A DNA stretch of 64,000 nucleotides, taken from contig NZ_LGQZ01000079.1 of the NCBI RefSeq assembly GCF_003116015.1, forward strand, positions 1-64,000, in the 5' to 3' direction. Positions within the stretch are counted from its first letter, which is position 1; every line of letters starts with the position of its first letter. The notes under the pieces were generated by a model that saw only the letters and a program-made list of their open reading frames with translations, made no database searches and was not told where the DNA came from. Below, one piece after another: positions 18,175-28,230 of the stretch. Both the position numbers and the translations under genes were made by a program. Source of the stretch: Azospirillum sp. TSO22-1. GTDB taxonomy: Bacteria; Pseudomonadota; Alphaproteobacteria; Azospirillales; Azospirillaceae.

Positions 18175-19698
18175 TCACTCCTCCGCCGGCTTGGCGGAGC
18201 GCAGCGGCAGCTCCTCCAGGAACAGCGTCATCACCAGCGACACCAGCCCCAGCGCCGCGGCCAGCACGAACAGCGTCTCGAAGGCACCGGCGAAGGCGTT
18301 CAGCGCCGCGCCCCGCGCCACCGGGGGCAGCGTGGCGAGCACCGAGGTGCCGTGTTCCAGCACGTCGCGCGGGTTCAGGTCGGGCAGACCGGCGGCGCTC
18401 AGGCGCCGGGACACGTCCCAGGTCAGCACCGCGCCGAACAGCGCCACGCCGGCCGAGCCGCCCAGCGAGCGGAAGAAGCCCACCGACGCCGTCGCCGCAC
18501 CCAGGTCGCGGCGGTCCACCGCGTTCTGCACGGCCACCGTCATCACCGGCATCACCAGCCCCAGCCCGACGCCCAGTGGCACCAGCACCAGCGTCGACCA
18601 AAGCGGGTTGCCGGCCACCGAGCCGGCCAGGCCCAGCACCAGGTACATAGCCACCGCCAGCCCCAGCCCGACGATGGGGAAGATCTTGTAGCGCCCGCTG
18701 CGCGCGATCAGCCGGCCGCCGCCGACGGCGCCGAAGGTCATGCCGAACACCAGCGGCAGCAGCAGCAGGCCCGACGCCGTGGCGCCGGTGCCCAGCACCA
18801 GTTGCAGATGCAGCGGCAGGAAGACGATGCCGGCGAACAGCGTCATCGCCGAGACCGCGACCACCGGCGTCGCCACCGTGAACACCGGGATGCGGAACAG
18901 CGGCAAGGGCAGGATCGGTTCCGCCACCCGGCGCTCGTGCCAGACGAAGGCCACCAGCAGGGCCACGCCGAACGCCCCCAGGCCGAGCACTGTGGGCGAG
19001 GTCCACGATACCATGGTGCCGCCGCGCGAGACGACGAACAGCAGGCTGGTGACCGCGCCCATCAGCAGCGCGGCGCCCAGGTAGTCGATCCGCGGCCGGG
19101 CGATGCCGGTTGGCAGGCGGCCGAGCGCCCGGTTGGTCATCACCAGCGCCGCCGCGCCGATGGGCAGGTTGATGAGGAAGATCCAGTGCCAGGACAGCTT
19201 CTCGGTGAACAGGCCGCCGAGCAGCGGCCCGGCGACGCTGGCCAGCGCGAAGACGCCGCCGATGTAGCCCTGGTAGCGCCCACGCTCGCGCGGGGCGACC
19301 ACGTCGCCGATGATGGTGAAGGCCAGCGCCATCAGCCCGCCGCCGCCCAGCCCCTGCAGGCCGCGGAAGACGATCAGCTGAACCATGCTCTGGGCGAGCG
19401 CGCACAGCAGCGATCCGGCCAGGAACAGCCAGATGGCGATCTGCAGGATCCGCTTGCGGCCGTACAGGTCGCTCAGCTTGCCGTAGATCGGCGTGGTCGC
19501 GGTGGAGGCCAGCATGTAGGCGGTGACCACCCAGGGCAGGTTCTCCAGGCTGCCGAGGTCGGCGCCCATGGTGGGCAGCGCGGTCGCCACCACGGTCTGG
19601 TCCATGGCGGCCATCAGCATGGCGAGCGCCACGCCGCTGAACACGCGCAGGATCTCGCGGTGGGTGAAGGCGACGCGGTCGGTGGTGAAATCGGGCAT
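18175..19698 (-). CDS. MFS multidrug exporter, DHA2/EmrB-QacA type
   Basis: 507 residues with about 14 predicted membrane helices. Motif D1 of the DHA2 family is clear near the N-terminus (LMAAMDQTVVATALPTMG), motif A appears as GKLSDLYGRKRIL, and motif C-like glycine/proline residues follow (ASVAGPLLGG). It is a proton-driven exporter of drugs or other amphipathic compounds from the inner membrane. The ATG at 19698 is chosen because family alignments begin a few residues ahead of the first helix. No adjacent regulator or membrane-fusion partner was found. Confidence 0.88.
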   Translation of the reverse strand: MPDFTTDRVAFTHREILRVFSGVALAMLMAAMDQTVVATALPTMGADLGSLENLPWVVTAYMLASTATTPIYGKLSDLYGRKRILQIAIWLFLAGSLLCALAQSMVQLIVFRGLQGLGGGGLMALAFTIIGDVVAPRERGRYQGYIGGVFALASVAGPLLGGLFTEKLSWHWIFLINLPIGAAALVMTNRALGRLPTGIARPRIDYLGAALLMGAVTSLLFVVSRGGTMVSWTSPTVLGLGAFGVALLVAFVWHERRVAEPILPLPLFRIPVFTVATPVVAVSAMTLFAGIVFLPLHLQLVLGTGATASGLLLLPLVFGMTFGAVGGGRLIARSGRYKIFPIVGLGLAVAMYLVLGLAGSVAGNPLWSTLVLVPLGVGLGLVMPVMTVAVQNAVDRRDLGAATASVGFFRSLGGSAGVALFGAVLTWDVSRRLSAAGLPDLNPRDVLEHGTSVLATLPPVARGAALNAFAGAFETLFVLAAALGLVSLVMTLFLEELPLRSAKPAEE

Positions 19699-19807
19699 CG
19701 GTCGGGTCTTGGGTGGCGGCGACGCACCAGACCATAGCGACCGATCCGCGCGGTGCAAGCCCATCCGCCATTCGCGGTGCGGAGGGTGTTGGGCTAAGCT
19801 GACGGTC

Positions 19808-20398
19808 ATGCTGTCCGTCCATAACCTCGCCACCCCCGTGCTGAAGCCCGCCAGCCTGTCGGTGGCGGAGGGCGAGTGCGTCGCCGTGCAGGGGCCGTCC
19901 GGTGCCGGCAAGTCGGTGCTGCTGCGCGCCATCGCCGACCTCGACCCTAACACCGGCGCGGTGAGCCTGGGCGACCGGCGGCGCGAGGCGATGCCGGCCC
20001 CGGCGTGGCGGCGGCTGGTCGCCTACGTGGCGGCGGAGTCGGGCTGGTGGCTGGAGCGTGTCGGCGACCACTTCGCCGATCCCCGGGCGGCGCTGCCGCT
20101 GGTCGAGGCGCTGGGCCTGCCCGCCGGCGCGCTGGAGTGGCCGATGATGCGGCTGTCCACGGGCGAGAGGCAGCGCCTCGCCTTCGCCCGCACGCTGGTG
20201 CAGCGGCCGGCGGTGCTGTTGCTCGACGAGCCGACGGCGGCGCTGGACGAGGCGTCGGTGAACCGGGTTGAGGCGCTGCTGCGGGCCGAACTGGCGCGGG
20301 GCGTCGCCATTCTGCTGGTCACCCACGCCGCGGCGCAGGCGGAACGGCTGGCCGGCCGGCGGCTGTGCATGGAGGGCGGATGCCTCTCATCCCGCTGA
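19808..20398 (+). CDS. fetA: Iron-export ABC transporter ATP-binding protein (FetA/YbbL-like)
   Basis: 196 residues, a compact ABC ATPase with Walker A GPSGAGKS (29-36), Walker B VLLLDEPTAALD and an H-loop in LLVTHAAAQ. The signature motif reads LSTGE rather than LSGGE. Its small size and coupling to a YbbM-type permease identify the FetAB system, which in E. coli enhances iron export and peroxide resistance. The ATG lies divergent to the MFS gene with about 110 bp between. It overlaps the permease start by 19 nt. Confidence 0.83.
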   Translation: MLSVHNLATPVLKPASLSVAEGECVAVQGPSGAGKSVLLRAIADLDPNTGAVSLGDRRREAMPAPAWRRLVAYVAAESGWWLERVGDHFADPRAALPLVEALGLPAGALEWPMMRLSTGERQRLAFARTLVQRPAVLLLDEPTAALDEASVNRVEALLRAELARGVAILLVTHAAAQAERLAGRRLCMEGGCLSSR

Positions 20399-21183
20399 GT
20401 TACTGGGACCTCGCCATCGCCGGCCTGCTGCTGCTGATCAACGGCGGCCTGTCGGTGGCCATGGCGCTGCGGCTGGAGCGCCCGCTGTTCCTTGCGGCGC
20501 TGCGCATGGTGGTGCAGCTCTCGCTGGTCGGGCTGGTGCTGAACCAGCTGTTCGCGCTGCGCTCGCCGTGGCTGACGCTGGGGATGGCGGCGGTCATGGT
20601 GGGGTTTGCCGGGCACGAGATCCTCGGCCGGCAGGACCGCACGCTGACCGGCGGCTGGACCTACGGGCTGGGTGCCGGCTCCATGGCCTTCGCGGCGTCG
20701 CTGGTGATGGTGGTGGCGCTGACCACCGCAGTGCGGCCGGACCCCTGGTACGACCCGCGCTACGCCATCCCCATGCTGGGCATGGTGCTGGGCAACACGA
20801 TGAGCGGGGTCAGCCTCGCGCTCAACACCCTGTCCAACGCCGCGGTGCGCGAGCGCGCCGCCATCGAGGCGCGCCTGGCGCTGGGGAGCAGCCGGTGGGA
20901 GGCGCTGCGCACGCAGCAGCGCCAGGCCTTGCGCACCGGCATGATGCCGATCGTCAACGGCATGGCGGCGACCGGGGTGGTGTCGCTGCCGGGGATGATG
21001 ACCGGCCAGATCCTCGGCGGCGTCGATCCCAGCGAGGCGGTCAAGTACCAGATCCTCATCATGTTCCTGATTGCCGGGGCGACCGGGCTGGGGGTGCTGC
21101 TCGCCACTTTCGGGGCGGTGCACCGCCTGACCGATGGGCGTGACCGGTTGCGCCTGGATCGACTAAACGCCTACGACCGTTGA
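20380..21183 (+). CDS. fetB: Iron-export ABC transporter permease (FetB/YbbM-like)
   Basis: 267 residues with about seven membrane helices. The segment MLGMVLGNTMSGVSLALN and the later LPGMMTGQILGGVDP are characteristic of the UPF0014/FetB family. The ATG at 20380 follows GGAGGG within the end of fetA; an in-frame GTG five codons earlier is an alternative. It forms the membrane half of the exporter with FetA. Confidence 0.88.
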   Translation: MPLIPLSYWDLAIAGLLLLINGGLSVAMALRLERPLFLAALRMVVQLSLVGLVLNQLFALRSPWLTLGMAAVMVGFAGHEILGRQDRTLTGGWTYGLGAGSMAFAASLVMVVALTTAVRPDPWYDPRYAIPMLGMVLGNTMSGVSLALNTLSNAAVRERAAIEARLALGSSRWEALRTQQRQALRTGMMPIVNGMAATGVVSLPGMMTGQILGGVDPSEAVKYQILIMFLIAGATGLGVLLATFGAVHRLTDGRDRLRLDRLNAYDR

Positions 21184-21258
21184 CCGGAACCAAGGCAGCG
21201 CCAACTGGTTTCTCTGCCAGCGGCCGTAAGAGCCGCGGCTGACCCGGAGGAATGACGG

Positions 21259-21420
21259 ATGGCGGACGTGCAGCCGGTGGAACGCCGGAGATCGCGCGAG
21301 TTGTGGGCGTTCCTGTTCCTGACCGTGGTGTTCTGGCCGCTGCTGGCCATCGCGGTGGTCGGCGGCTACGGCTTGGCCGTCTGGCTGTACCAGCTCGTCG
21401 CCGGCCCTCCTGGCGCGTGA
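21259..21420 (+). CDS. napE: Periplasmic nitrate reductase component NapE
   Basis: 53 residues, a single-helix membrane protein. The pattern RRRSRELWAFLFLTVVFWP followed by VVGGYGLAVWLYQL and GPP matches NapE. It starts behind GGAGG and its stop lies 7 nt before napF. NapE is a small accessory subunit of unknown exact role, found first in napEFDABC operons. Confidence 0.88.
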   Translation: MADVQPVERRRSRELWAFLFLTVVFWPLLAIAVVGGYGLAVWLYQLVAGPPGA

Positions 21421-21427
21421 GGCGGCC

Positions 21428-21928
21428 ATGGCCGACGGCGGCGGGTTCGATCCCGGACGGCGGCGCGTCCTGTTCGGGCGCAGGCGGGCGGAACGTCCGG
21501 CCCTGCGGCCCCCCTGGGCTCGCGCGCATGACTTCACCGACCTGTGCACCCGCTGCGGCGCTTGCGAGGCGGCCTGCGCGGAGACGATCATCGTCAAGGG
21601 CGACGGGGGTTTTCCCACCGTGGACTTCCGGCGCGGCGAGTGCACGTTCTGCGGCGCCTGCGCCGACGCCTGTCCGCAGCCGATCTTCGACCGGACCACG
21701 CGCGCCTGGACCGCGGCACCGGCGGTGGGGCGCGGCTGCCTGACGCGGGCCGGTGTGATCTGCCAGACCTGCCGGGACATCTGCCCGGAGAACGCCTTCT
21801 CCTTCGTGCTGGTGCCGCACGCGGCGCCCCGGCCGGTGCTCGACGCCACGCGCTGCACGGGCTGCGGCGCCTGCGTCTCGGCGTGTCCGGGCGAGGCCAT
21901 CACCATGGAGGTGCGCCATGGCGCGTGA
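21428..21928 (+). CDS. napF: Ferredoxin-type protein NapF
   Basis: 166 residues with several iron-sulfur motifs: C40-X2-C-X2-C-X3-C50, C72-X2-C-X2-C-X3-C82 and C143-X2-C-X2-C-X3-C153. An additional CQTCRDICP cluster lies at about 112-119. NapF is a cytoplasmic protein thought to help load the [4Fe-4S] cluster into NapA before export. It starts in the operon 7 nt after napE and overlaps napD by 11 nt. Confidence 0.92.
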   Translation: MADGGGFDPGRRRVLFGRRRAERPALRPPWARAHDFTDLCTRCGACEAACAETIIVKGDGGFPTVDFRRGECTFCGACADACPQPIFDRTTRAWTAAPAVGRGCLTRAGVICQTCRDICPENAFSFVLVPHAAPRPVLDATRCTGCGACVSACPGEAITMEVRHGA

Positions 21929-22172
21929 ACTGCACATCTCCAGCCTCGTCGTGCACGCCCGGCCGGAGGCGGCGGACGCGATCCGCCCCGCCATGGCCCG
22001 CCTGCCCGGCATCGAGATCCACGGCGAGGCCAACGGCAAGTTCGTCCTGACGCTCGAGACCGAGAGCGAGCAGACCATCGTCGATCACCTCAACACCATC
22101 AGCCTGCTGGACGGCGTCCTCGCCGCCACGCTGGTCTTCCATCACGTCGAAGAATTGACCGAGGCGGAGTGA
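21918..22172 (+). CDS. napD: NapA signal-peptide-binding chaperone NapD
   Basis: 84 residues. [14 protein letters not shown] and [19 protein letters not shown] are typical NapD sequences. NapD binds the Tat signal peptide of NapA and holds back export until cofactor insertion is complete. It overlaps napF and ends 7 nt before napA. Confidence 0.92.
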   Translation: MARELHISSLVVHARPEAADAIRPAMARLPGIEIHGEANGKFVLTLETESEQTIVDHLNTISLLDGVLAATLVFHHVEELTEAE

Positions 22173-22179
22173 GGCTCCC

Positions 22180-24702
22180 ATGACGCTGACCCGACGCAAC
22201 TATCTGAAGGCGCAGGCCGCCGCCACCGCGGCCGCGGCCGCCAACATCACCCTGCCGGTGCAGGCCGCCCCGCCGGGCGTGGGGGGAGACCCCGGCATCA
22301 AATGGTCGAAGGCCCCATGCCGCTTCTGCGGGACGGGCTGCGGCGTCATGGTCGGCGTCAAGGACAACCGCGTCGTCGCCACCCACGGCGACATGCAGCA
22401 CGAGACCAACCGCGGCCTCAACTGCGTCAAGGGCTACTTCCTGTCCAAGATCATGTACGGCGCCGACCGGCTGACCACGCCGCTGATGCGCATGAAGGAC
22501 GGCAGGTTCGACAAGAACGGCGAGTTCCAGCCGGTCACCTGGGACCAGGCGTTCGACGAGATGGCCCGGCAGTGGAAGAAGACGCTGAAGGAGAAGGGGC
22601 CGACGGCGGTCGGCATGTTCGGTTCCGGCCAGTGGACGATCTGGGAGGGCTACGCGGCGTCGAAGCTGATGCGCGCCGGCTTCCGCTCCAACAACCTGGA
22701 CCCGAACGCCCGGCACTGCATGGCGTCGGCCGCGGTGACCTTCATCCGCGCCTTCGGCTCGGACGAGCCGATGGGCTGCTACGACGACATGGAGCACACG
22801 GACATCTTCGTCCTCTGGGGCTCCAACATGGCAGAGATGCACCCCGTGCTGTGGACCCGCGTCACCGACCGCCGGCTGACCAACCCCAATTCGAAGATCT
22901 TCGTGCTGTCCACTTACGAGCACCGCTCGTCCGACCTCGCCGACGTGTCGCTGGTGTTCAAGCCGGGCACCGATCTGGCGATCCTCAACTACATCGCCAA
23001 CTACATCGTCTCGAACGGGCTGGCGAAGAAGGAGTTCGTCGACAAGTTCGTCAACATCCGCCGCGCCAACACCGACATCGGCTACGGCCTGCGCCCCGAG
23101 AACACGCTGGAGCAGCGCGCCCAGCACGCCAACGACGCCCAGGTCTCCAACCCGTCGAACTGGGACGAGTACGTCGAGTTTCTCAAGAAATACACCCTCG
23201 ACTACACGGCCGAGCTGACCGGCGTGCCGAAGGAGCGGCTGGAGGCGCTGGCCAAGGCCTATGCCGACCCGAAGCTGAAGGTCGTGTCGTTCTGGACCAT
23301 GGGCTTCAACCAGCACGTCCGCGGCGTGTGGGCCAACCACCTCGTCTACAACATCCATTTCCTCACGGGGAAGATCTCCGAGCCGGGCAACAGCCCGTTC
23401 TCGCTGACCGGGCAGCCGTCCGCCTGCGGCACCGCGCGCGAGGTCGGCACCTTCGCCCACCGCCTGCCGGCCGACATGCAGGTCACCAACGCCGAGCACC
23501 GCAAGGCGGCCGAGCGCATCTGGAAGCTGCCGGATGGGCTGCTGCCCGACAAGATCGGCTTCCACGCCGTGCAGCAGGACCGCATGCTGAAGGACGGCAA
23601 GCTGAACGCCTATTGGATCCAGGTGAACAACAACCTGCAGACGGCGCCCAACACCGCGCAGGAGACCTATCCCGGCTACCGCAACCCGTCGAACTTCGTG
23701 GTGGTCTCCGACGCCTATCCCACCATCACCGCCATGGCCGCCGACGTCATTTTGCCCGCCGCCATGTGGGTGGAGAAGGAGGGCGCCTACGGCAACGCCG
23801 AGCGGCGCACCCATTTCTGGCACCAGCTGGTGGAGGCGCCGGGGCAGGCGCGCTCCGACCTGTGGCAGCTGATGGAGTTCTCCAAGCGCTTCACCACCGA
23901 CGAGGTCTGGCCGGCCGAGATCCTCGACAAGAACCCGGAGTACAAGGGGAAGACCCTGTTCGACGTGCTCTACGCCAACAAACAGGTCAACAAGTACCCG
24001 GTGACCGACCTTGAGGCCGGGTACAGGAGCGCGGAGTCCGAGGCCTTCGGTTTCTACGCGCAGAAGGGGCTGTTCGAGGAGTACGCGGAGTTCGGCCGCG
24101 GGCACGGCCACGATCTGGCGCACTTCGACGAGTACCACCGCACGCGCGGCCTGCAATGGCCGGTGGTCGACAACAAGGAGACCAAGTGGCGCTACCGCGA
24201 AGGCCTGGACCCGTACGTGAAGGCCGGCACCGGCTTCCACTTCTACGGCAACCCGGACGGCAAGGCGAACCTGGTCTTCGCCCCCTACGAGCCGCCGGCC
24301 GAGAGCCCGGACCAGGAGTTCGACCTGTGGCTGGTGACGGGCCGCGTGCTGGAGCACTGGCACTCCGGCTCCATGACCATGCGGGTGCCGGAGTTGTACC
24401 GGGCGTTCCCCGGCGCTGTGCTGTTCATGCACCCCGACGACGCAGCGGCGCGCAACCTGCGGCGCGGGTCGGAAGTGCGGGTGGTGTCGCGGCGCGGCGA
24501 GATCCGGAGCCGCGTCGAGACCCGCGGGCGCAACCGCATGCCGCGCGGCGTGGTGTTCGTGCCGTTCTTCGACGCCAGCCAGCCGATCAACAAGGTCACG
24601 CTGGACGCCACCGACCCGATCTCCAAGCAGACGGACTTCAAGAAATGCGCGGTGAAGGTGGTGCCGTCGCAGATGGCTTCGGCGGGGGAGGGGAAGCAAT
24701 GA
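22180..24702 (+). CDS. napA: Periplasmic nitrate reductase catalytic subunit NapA
   Basis: 840 residues. The Tat signal is [13 protein letters not shown]. The mature protein opens with the [4Fe-4S] ligands C47-X2-C50-X3-C54 and C82. The molybdenum-coordinating cysteine is Cys180 (NARHCMASA), and the rest is the bis-MGD-binding fold with a full C-terminal cap domain. It reduces nitrate to nitrite in the periplasm with electrons from NapC via NapB. The start is fixed by the RR motif. Its stop overlaps the napB ATG in an ATGA arrangement. Confidence 0.96.
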   Translation: MTLTRRNYLKAQAAATAAAAANITLPVQAAPPGVGGDPGIKWSKAPCRFCGTGCGVMVGVKDNRVVATHGDMQHETNRGLNCVKGYFLSKIMYGADRLTTPLMRMKDGRFDKNGEFQPVTWDQAFDEMARQWKKTLKEKGPTAVGMFGSGQWTIWEGYAASKLMRAGFRSNNLDPNARHCMASAAVTFIRAFGSDEPMGCYDDMEHTDIFVLWGSNMAEMHPVLWTRVTDRRLTNPNSKIFVLSTYEHRSSDLADVSLVFKPGTDLAILNYIANYIVSNGLAKKEFVDKFVNIRRANTDIGYGLRPENTLEQRAQHANDAQVSNPSNWDEYVEFLKKYTLDYTAELTGVPKERLEALAKAYADPKLKVVSFWTMGFNQHVRGVWANHLVYNIHFLTGKISEPGNSPFSLTGQPSACGTAREVGTFAHRLPADMQVTNAEHRKAAERIWKLPDGLLPDKIGFHAVQQDRMLKDGKLNAYWIQVNNNLQTAPNTAQETYPGYRNPSNFVVVSDAYPTITAMAADVILPAAMWVEKEGAYGNAERRTHFWHQLVEAPGQARSDLWQLMEFSKRFTTDEVWPAEILDKNPEYKGKTLFDVLYANKQVNKYPVTDLEAGYRSAESEAFGFYAQKGLFEEYAEFGRGHGHDLAHFDEYHRTRGLQWPVVDNKETKWRYREGLDPYVKAGTGFHFYGNPDGKANLVFAPYEPPAESPDQEFDLWLVTGRVLEHWHSGSMTMRVPELYRAFPGAVLFMHPDDAAARNLRRGSEVRVVSRRGEIRSRVETRGRNRMPRGVVFVPFFDASQPINKVTLDATDPISKQTDFKKCAVKVVPSQMASAGEGKQ

Positions 24703-25157
24703 GACTGCGTCTGCTGATGGCGGCCTTGGCCGTGCTGCCTGTCCTTGTGGGGGCCGCGATGGCGGCGGATTCGCCGCGCCTCGTCGGGCCGAAGCCGTTC
24801 ACCGAGGTGCCGGCGGCGCCGGCCCTGCCGGCCGAGGTCACCGACGACGTGCGCAAGATGCGCAACTACCCGGAACAGCCGCCGGTGATCCCGCACTCGA
24901 TCCGCGACTACCAGATCGACCTGAACTTCAACAAGTGCCTGAGCTGCCACAGCCGGCGCTACACCGAGCAGTCGCAGGCGCCGATGGTGTCGATCAGCCA
25001 CTACCAGGACCGCGAGGGCAACATGCTGGGCGCGCTGGCGCCGCGTCGCTACGTCTGCACCTCCTGCCACGTGCAGCAGACCAACGCGCCGCCGCTGGTG
25101 GACAACCAGTTCCGCGACCTGGACGCCCTCGCATCGCCACCCGGCGGGGGGCGGTGA
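24699..25157 (+). CDS. napB: Diheme cytochrome c NapB
   Basis: 152 residues with a signal peptide cleaved after AMA at about residue 22. Two c-type haem sites are present, CLSCH (80-84) and CTSCH (120-124), with distal histidines such as SISHYQ. It is the electron-transfer subunit of the NapAB complex. The ATGA overlap with napA implies coupled translation. Confidence 0.94.
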   Translation: MRLRLLMAALAVLPVLVGAAMAADSPRLVGPKPFTEVPAAPALPAEVTDDVRKMRNYPEQPPVIPHSIRDYQIDLNFNKCLSCHSRRYTEQSQAPMVSISHYQDREGNMLGALAPRRYVCTSCHVQQTNAPPLVDNQFRDLDALASPPGGGR

Positions 25158-25160
25158 GCC

Positions 25161-25787
25161 ATGGCGCTGCGGGATTCGGTGCTGGCCGTCTGGCGCACGC
25201 TGACGCGGCCGGCGACCTTCTTCAGCCTGGGCTTCCTGACGCTGGGCGGCTTCATCGCCGGCGTGGCCTTCTGGGGTGGCTTCAACACCGCGCTGGAGGC
25301 CACCAACCGCGAGGCCTTCTGCATCTCCTGCCACGAGATGCAGACGAACCCCTACGAGGAGCTGAAGCAGACCATCCACTTCACCAACCGCTCCGGCGTG
25401 CGGGCGACCTGCCCGGACTGCCACGTGCCGCACAACTGGACCGACAAGATCGCCCGCAAGATGCAGGCCTCCAAGGAGGTCTGGGGCCACCTGTTCGGCT
25501 CCATCGAGACGCGCGAGAAGTTCGTCAGCCTGCGCCGCACCCTGGCGGAGCATGAATGGCACCGGCTGAAGGCCAACAACTCGCTGGAATGCCGCAACTG
25601 CCACAGCGCGGAATCGATGGACATCACCAAGCAGGGGGCGCGGGCGGCGCGGGCGCACGAGCAGTACCTGTTCACCGGGCAGATGACGTGCATAGACTGT
25701 CACAAGGGTATCGCCCACCGCCTGCCGGACATGACCGGCGTCGCCCAGTGGGACCCGCAATCCCAGCAGCCCACGCGAGGCCACTGA
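25161..25787 (+). CDS. napC: Tetraheme quinol dehydrogenase NapC
   Basis: 208 residues, a NapC/NirT family protein with one N-terminal membrane anchor (about 20-40) and four CXXCH haem sites: CISCH (54-58), CPDCH (84-88), CRNCH (144-148) and CIDCH (177-181). It oxidises ubiquinol and passes electrons to NapB. It starts 3 nt after napB. napG, napH and napK are absent, so quinol oxidation relies on NapC. Confidence 0.95.
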   Translation: MALRDSVLAVWRTLTRPATFFSLGFLTLGGFIAGVAFWGGFNTALEATNREAFCISCHEMQTNPYEELKQTIHFTNRSGVRATCPDCHVPHNWTDKIARKMQASKEVWGHLFGSIETREKFVSLRRTLAEHEWHRLKANNSLECRNCHSAESMDITKQGARAARAHEQYLFTGQMTCIDCHKGIAHRLPDMTGVAQWDPQSQQPTRGH

Positions 25788-26020
25788 TGTCCCACATCAT
25801 CGAGATCCACGGCAAATCGGTGGTCGCCAACGACGACGCCGACGACACCTACCTCCCGGTCGGCACCCACATCGACCGCCCGGATGGGCATTACATCCGT
25901 TTCGGCATGGACGTGGAGGGGCCGTACTCGCGCGATGCGGCGGCCGAGAGGGTGGAGGCGTTGCGGAAGGCAAGGGAGGGGGAACTGGACGTGAAGGATG
26001 GGCACAAGCACGGGGCGTGA
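25787..26020 (+). CDS. Small hypothetical protein coupled to napC
   Basis: 77 residues, no recognised family. Its ATG overlaps the napC stop (TGATG), which fixes the start and implies co-translation at the end of the nap operon. The protein is hydrophilic and without cysteines, membrane helix or signal peptide. It has a possible compact core (IIEIHGKSVV, YIRFGMDVEGPYSRDAA) and an acidic/His-containing tail. A nap accessory role is only inferred from position. Confidence 0.7.
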   Translation: MSHIIEIHGKSVVANDDADDTYLPVGTHIDRPDGHYIRFGMDVEGPYSRDAAAERVEALRKAREGELDVKDGHKHGA

Positions 26021-26262
26021 CTGAGGTTTCGCCCCCTCTCCATTCCATCCCGCGGGTCGGTCGGGATCTCCGGGTTCCAGGATCGCAGAAACCCTCCATC
26101 CCCGCCGTTCCATGCAGCGGTCGCGGTGGAGGTTCCGCGCGGACTTTCGACATTCCCTCCTTATCGGCGAGGAGGAAGGTCGTATACGGCCGCCGGGTGA
26201 TGCTGGACGGGCGGCGGGGCGGCCGGCATGATGCGGGCGGCGGAACCTGGGGGAAGAAGGGG

Positions 26263-26748
26263 ATGGCGTCGGTGCACGCGCTGCTGCTCGGCTGGTACGT
26301 GGTGCCGGTGGCGCTGGCGATGGGGTGGGACGCGGTGTCCTACCGGATCCCCAACTGGACGGTGCTGCTGCTGCTCGCCGGGTTCCCGGTGGCGGGGCTG
26401 CTGGCGCCGGGCGGCGTTCCTTGGCTGTGGCACCTCGCCGCGGCGGCGCTCGTCTTCGCGGTGGGACTGGGGCTGTTCGCGTTGCGCCTCGCCGGTGGCG
26501 GCGACGTCAAGCTGCTGACCACCGTGGCGCTGTGGGCGGGGTGGGAGCACCTGCTGGAACTGGCGGTCCTGATGGGCGTGCTGGGCGGCGTGGCGGTCGT
26601 GCTGCTGCTGCTGGCGCGGGTGGCCGCTTCCGGCATCGGCATTGTCGCACCGCGCCTGCTGCGCGCCGGGGAGCCGGTGCCCTACGGACTGGCCATCGGC
26701 CTCGCGGCGCTCATGCTGGCACCGGATCTGGCACTGTTGCGCGGGTGA
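26263..26748 (+). CDS. A24-type prepilin peptidase/CpaA-like membrane protein
   Basis: 161 residues, about five membrane helices. The two catalytic aspartates of the A24 family can be placed in MGWDAVSYRIPN (loop after helix 1) and in the GxGD motif GGGDVKLLT. The N-terminal methyltransferase domain of PilD is missing, as in CpaA/TadV-type peptidases that process Flp pilin. No tad or pilin gene is near. The ATG at 26263 follows GAAGGGG; upstream in-frame extension has no coding character. Its end overlaps the convergent glycosyltransferase-like gene by 38 nt. Confidence 0.8.
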   Translation: MASVHALLLGWYVVPVALAMGWDAVSYRIPNWTVLLLLAGFPVAGLLAPGGVPWLWHLAAAALVFAVGLGLFALRLAGGGDVKLLTTVALWAGWEHLLELAVLMGVLGGVAVVLLLLARVAASGIGIVAPRLLRAGEPVPYGLAIGLAALMLAPDLALLRG

Positions 26749-28144
26749 GGCCGAGGCGCGCCAGAAGCGCGCGCCAGAACCGGCCGGAGGTGTAGTGCGC
26801 CCGGTGCCACGCGTGCGCCTGTTCGGCGATGCGGGCGCGGACGTCGTCGTGCGCCAGCAGGAACTGCGAGAACATCACCAGTTGGTGGGCGCTCGCATAG
26901 GGTACGTAGTGGACGAACGGCACGAAGTAGTCGTCCAGGCGGCTGCCGATCTCCTCCAGCAGAACGGTCTTTGCCAGGATCGCCTCGAAGCAGCGGCCGG
27001 TGACGAGACTGAGGGTGCGGCTGTTCTCCACCCGTCCGGTGTTGCAGGTCAGCTTCGCGGCGCGCATGAGGGCGGCGTATTCGTCCATGTCCGGCGCCTC
27101 CCCCGCGCGGCGGTTGTGCAGCCGGGCGGAGATCGGAACGCCGTACGCGGTCAGCAGCACCACCAGATCGCCGCGGTTGCGGGCGTTGGTGCCCACAAGG
27201 GTCATGGCCTCGGTCTTGCCGCTCCCATCGGCGGCGAACAGCGCCTCGTCGAAGGGCAGGCCGCACGCCAGGACCACCTTGTCGTCCTGGCCGGTGAGGT
27301 ACGGCTTTGCCGCCTCTGCGTTGAACACCAGGACAGCGTCGGACGCGTCCGCCCAAACGGCGAAGCAGTTCTGGGCGAGGTCGTAGCAATCGGGAATGAC
27401 GGTGACGACCCGGCAGCCGTGCCGCCGCCGCGCGTCGCTCAGCCACGCGGGATCGAGCGTGCGCGGGGTGGGCAGGAAATTGCCCTCGAACACCAGCAGA
27501 TCGGGGCGGAACGCCGCGAGCGTCTCGTCCAGGGCGCACCGGGCCTCGGCGATCTCCCCGTCGGTGAATGGGTGCTTCGTCGGTGAGTCGTAGATCAGCG
27601 CATCGGCGGCGAACGCGCGCGCCTCCAGCCCGGCCCGGGCGGCGCTGCGCATGAAATGGAACAGGAGGTCGCTTTCGATGCAGAGCGGGTTGGCGGCGAC
27701 GTGGCGCGCCATGACGAACAGGACGCGCAGGGGCGGGAGGTCCGGCTCCGCCGCTGCGTCGCCGTACAGGCCGCTGAGCAGCGGCGGTGGCGTGGCACCG
27801 GACTCGAAGGCGGCCTGGGCATGGTCGAAGACCGTGCGGATCAGCGCGGCCTTGCCCGGATCGAGCGTCAGGCCGGCGGCGCCGAAGATGGCGCAGGGGC
27901 GACCGATCTCGCCGCCGCGCGGTCGGTGCAGGGCGAAGGTGGCCGCCGCCATGGGCCTGATCTCGGCGGGGCCGTGGAGGGCGGCGAAGAGGACGACGTC
28001 GAGGTCCCGGCGCGCCGCCATGTCCATCAGCGCGTGCGCCTCGGCCGGGCGCCGCTCCTCAAGCCGGCCGACCGCAAGGCGGATGCAGGTGATGGCGGAG
28101 TCCCTGAGGCCTTCCGGGGCGTTCGTGGGATCGTGGGGGCTCAT
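26711..28144 (-). CDS. Glycosyltransferase-like protein with CgeB-type C-terminal domain
   Basis: 477 residues. The C-terminal half has the pattern of CgeB or glycosyltransferase family 1 proteins: AKLTCNTGRVENSRTLSL then GRCFEAILAKTVLLEE, with the E-to-E spacing of a sugar-nucleotide site. The middle region includes VLFVMARHVAANPLC and FRPDLLVFEGNFLPTP, typical of a Rossmann-like N-terminal lobe after a roughly 100-residue leader. No signal peptide or membrane helix is present. The ATG at 28144 is used; a GTG further upstream is possible. It follows ScfR on the same strand, but with a gap of 86 nt and no functional link. Confidence 0.65.
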   Translation of the reverse strand: MSPHDPTNAPEGLRDSAITCIRLAVGRLEERRPAEAHALMDMAARRDLDVVLFAALHGPAEIRPMAAATFALHRPRGGEIGRPCAIFGAAGLTLDPGKAALIRTVFDHAQAAFESGATPPPLLSGLYGDAAAEPDLPPLRVLFVMARHVAANPLCIESDLLFHFMRSAARAGLEARAFAADALIYDSPTKHPFTDGEIAEARCALDETLAAFRPDLLVFEGNFLPTPRTLDPAWLSDARRRHGCRVVTVIPDCYDLAQNCFAVWADASDAVLVFNAEAAKPYLTGQDDKVVLACGLPFDEALFAADGSGKTEAMTLVGTNARNRGDLVVLLTAYGVPISARLHNRRAGEAPDMDEYAALMRAAKLTCNTGRVENSRTLSLVTGRCFEAILAKTVLLEEIGSRLDDYFVPFVHYVPYASAHQLVMFSQFLLAHDDVRARIAEQAHAWHRAHYTSGRFWRALLARLGLTRATVPDPVPA

Positions 28145-28230
28145 GGAGATGGTCCGGCTGCCGGCAGGCTGCACTTACGGTTGTGTGCAACCTTTAGCAG
28201 ATCGAGCCGCTTTCTCCAATCCAAATGCCG

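Noticed and set aside
18352-19737. Plus-strand 461-residue frame opposite the MFS gene
   Set aside because: It is a Gln/His/Arg-rich shadow of the transporter gene.
25797-26153. Minus-strand 118-residue frame with a perfect AAGGAGG before its ATG
   Set aside because: Most of the frame is antisense to the 77-residue gene and the translation is Pro/Arg/Cys-rich with no folded character. The ribosome-binding match is probably chance.
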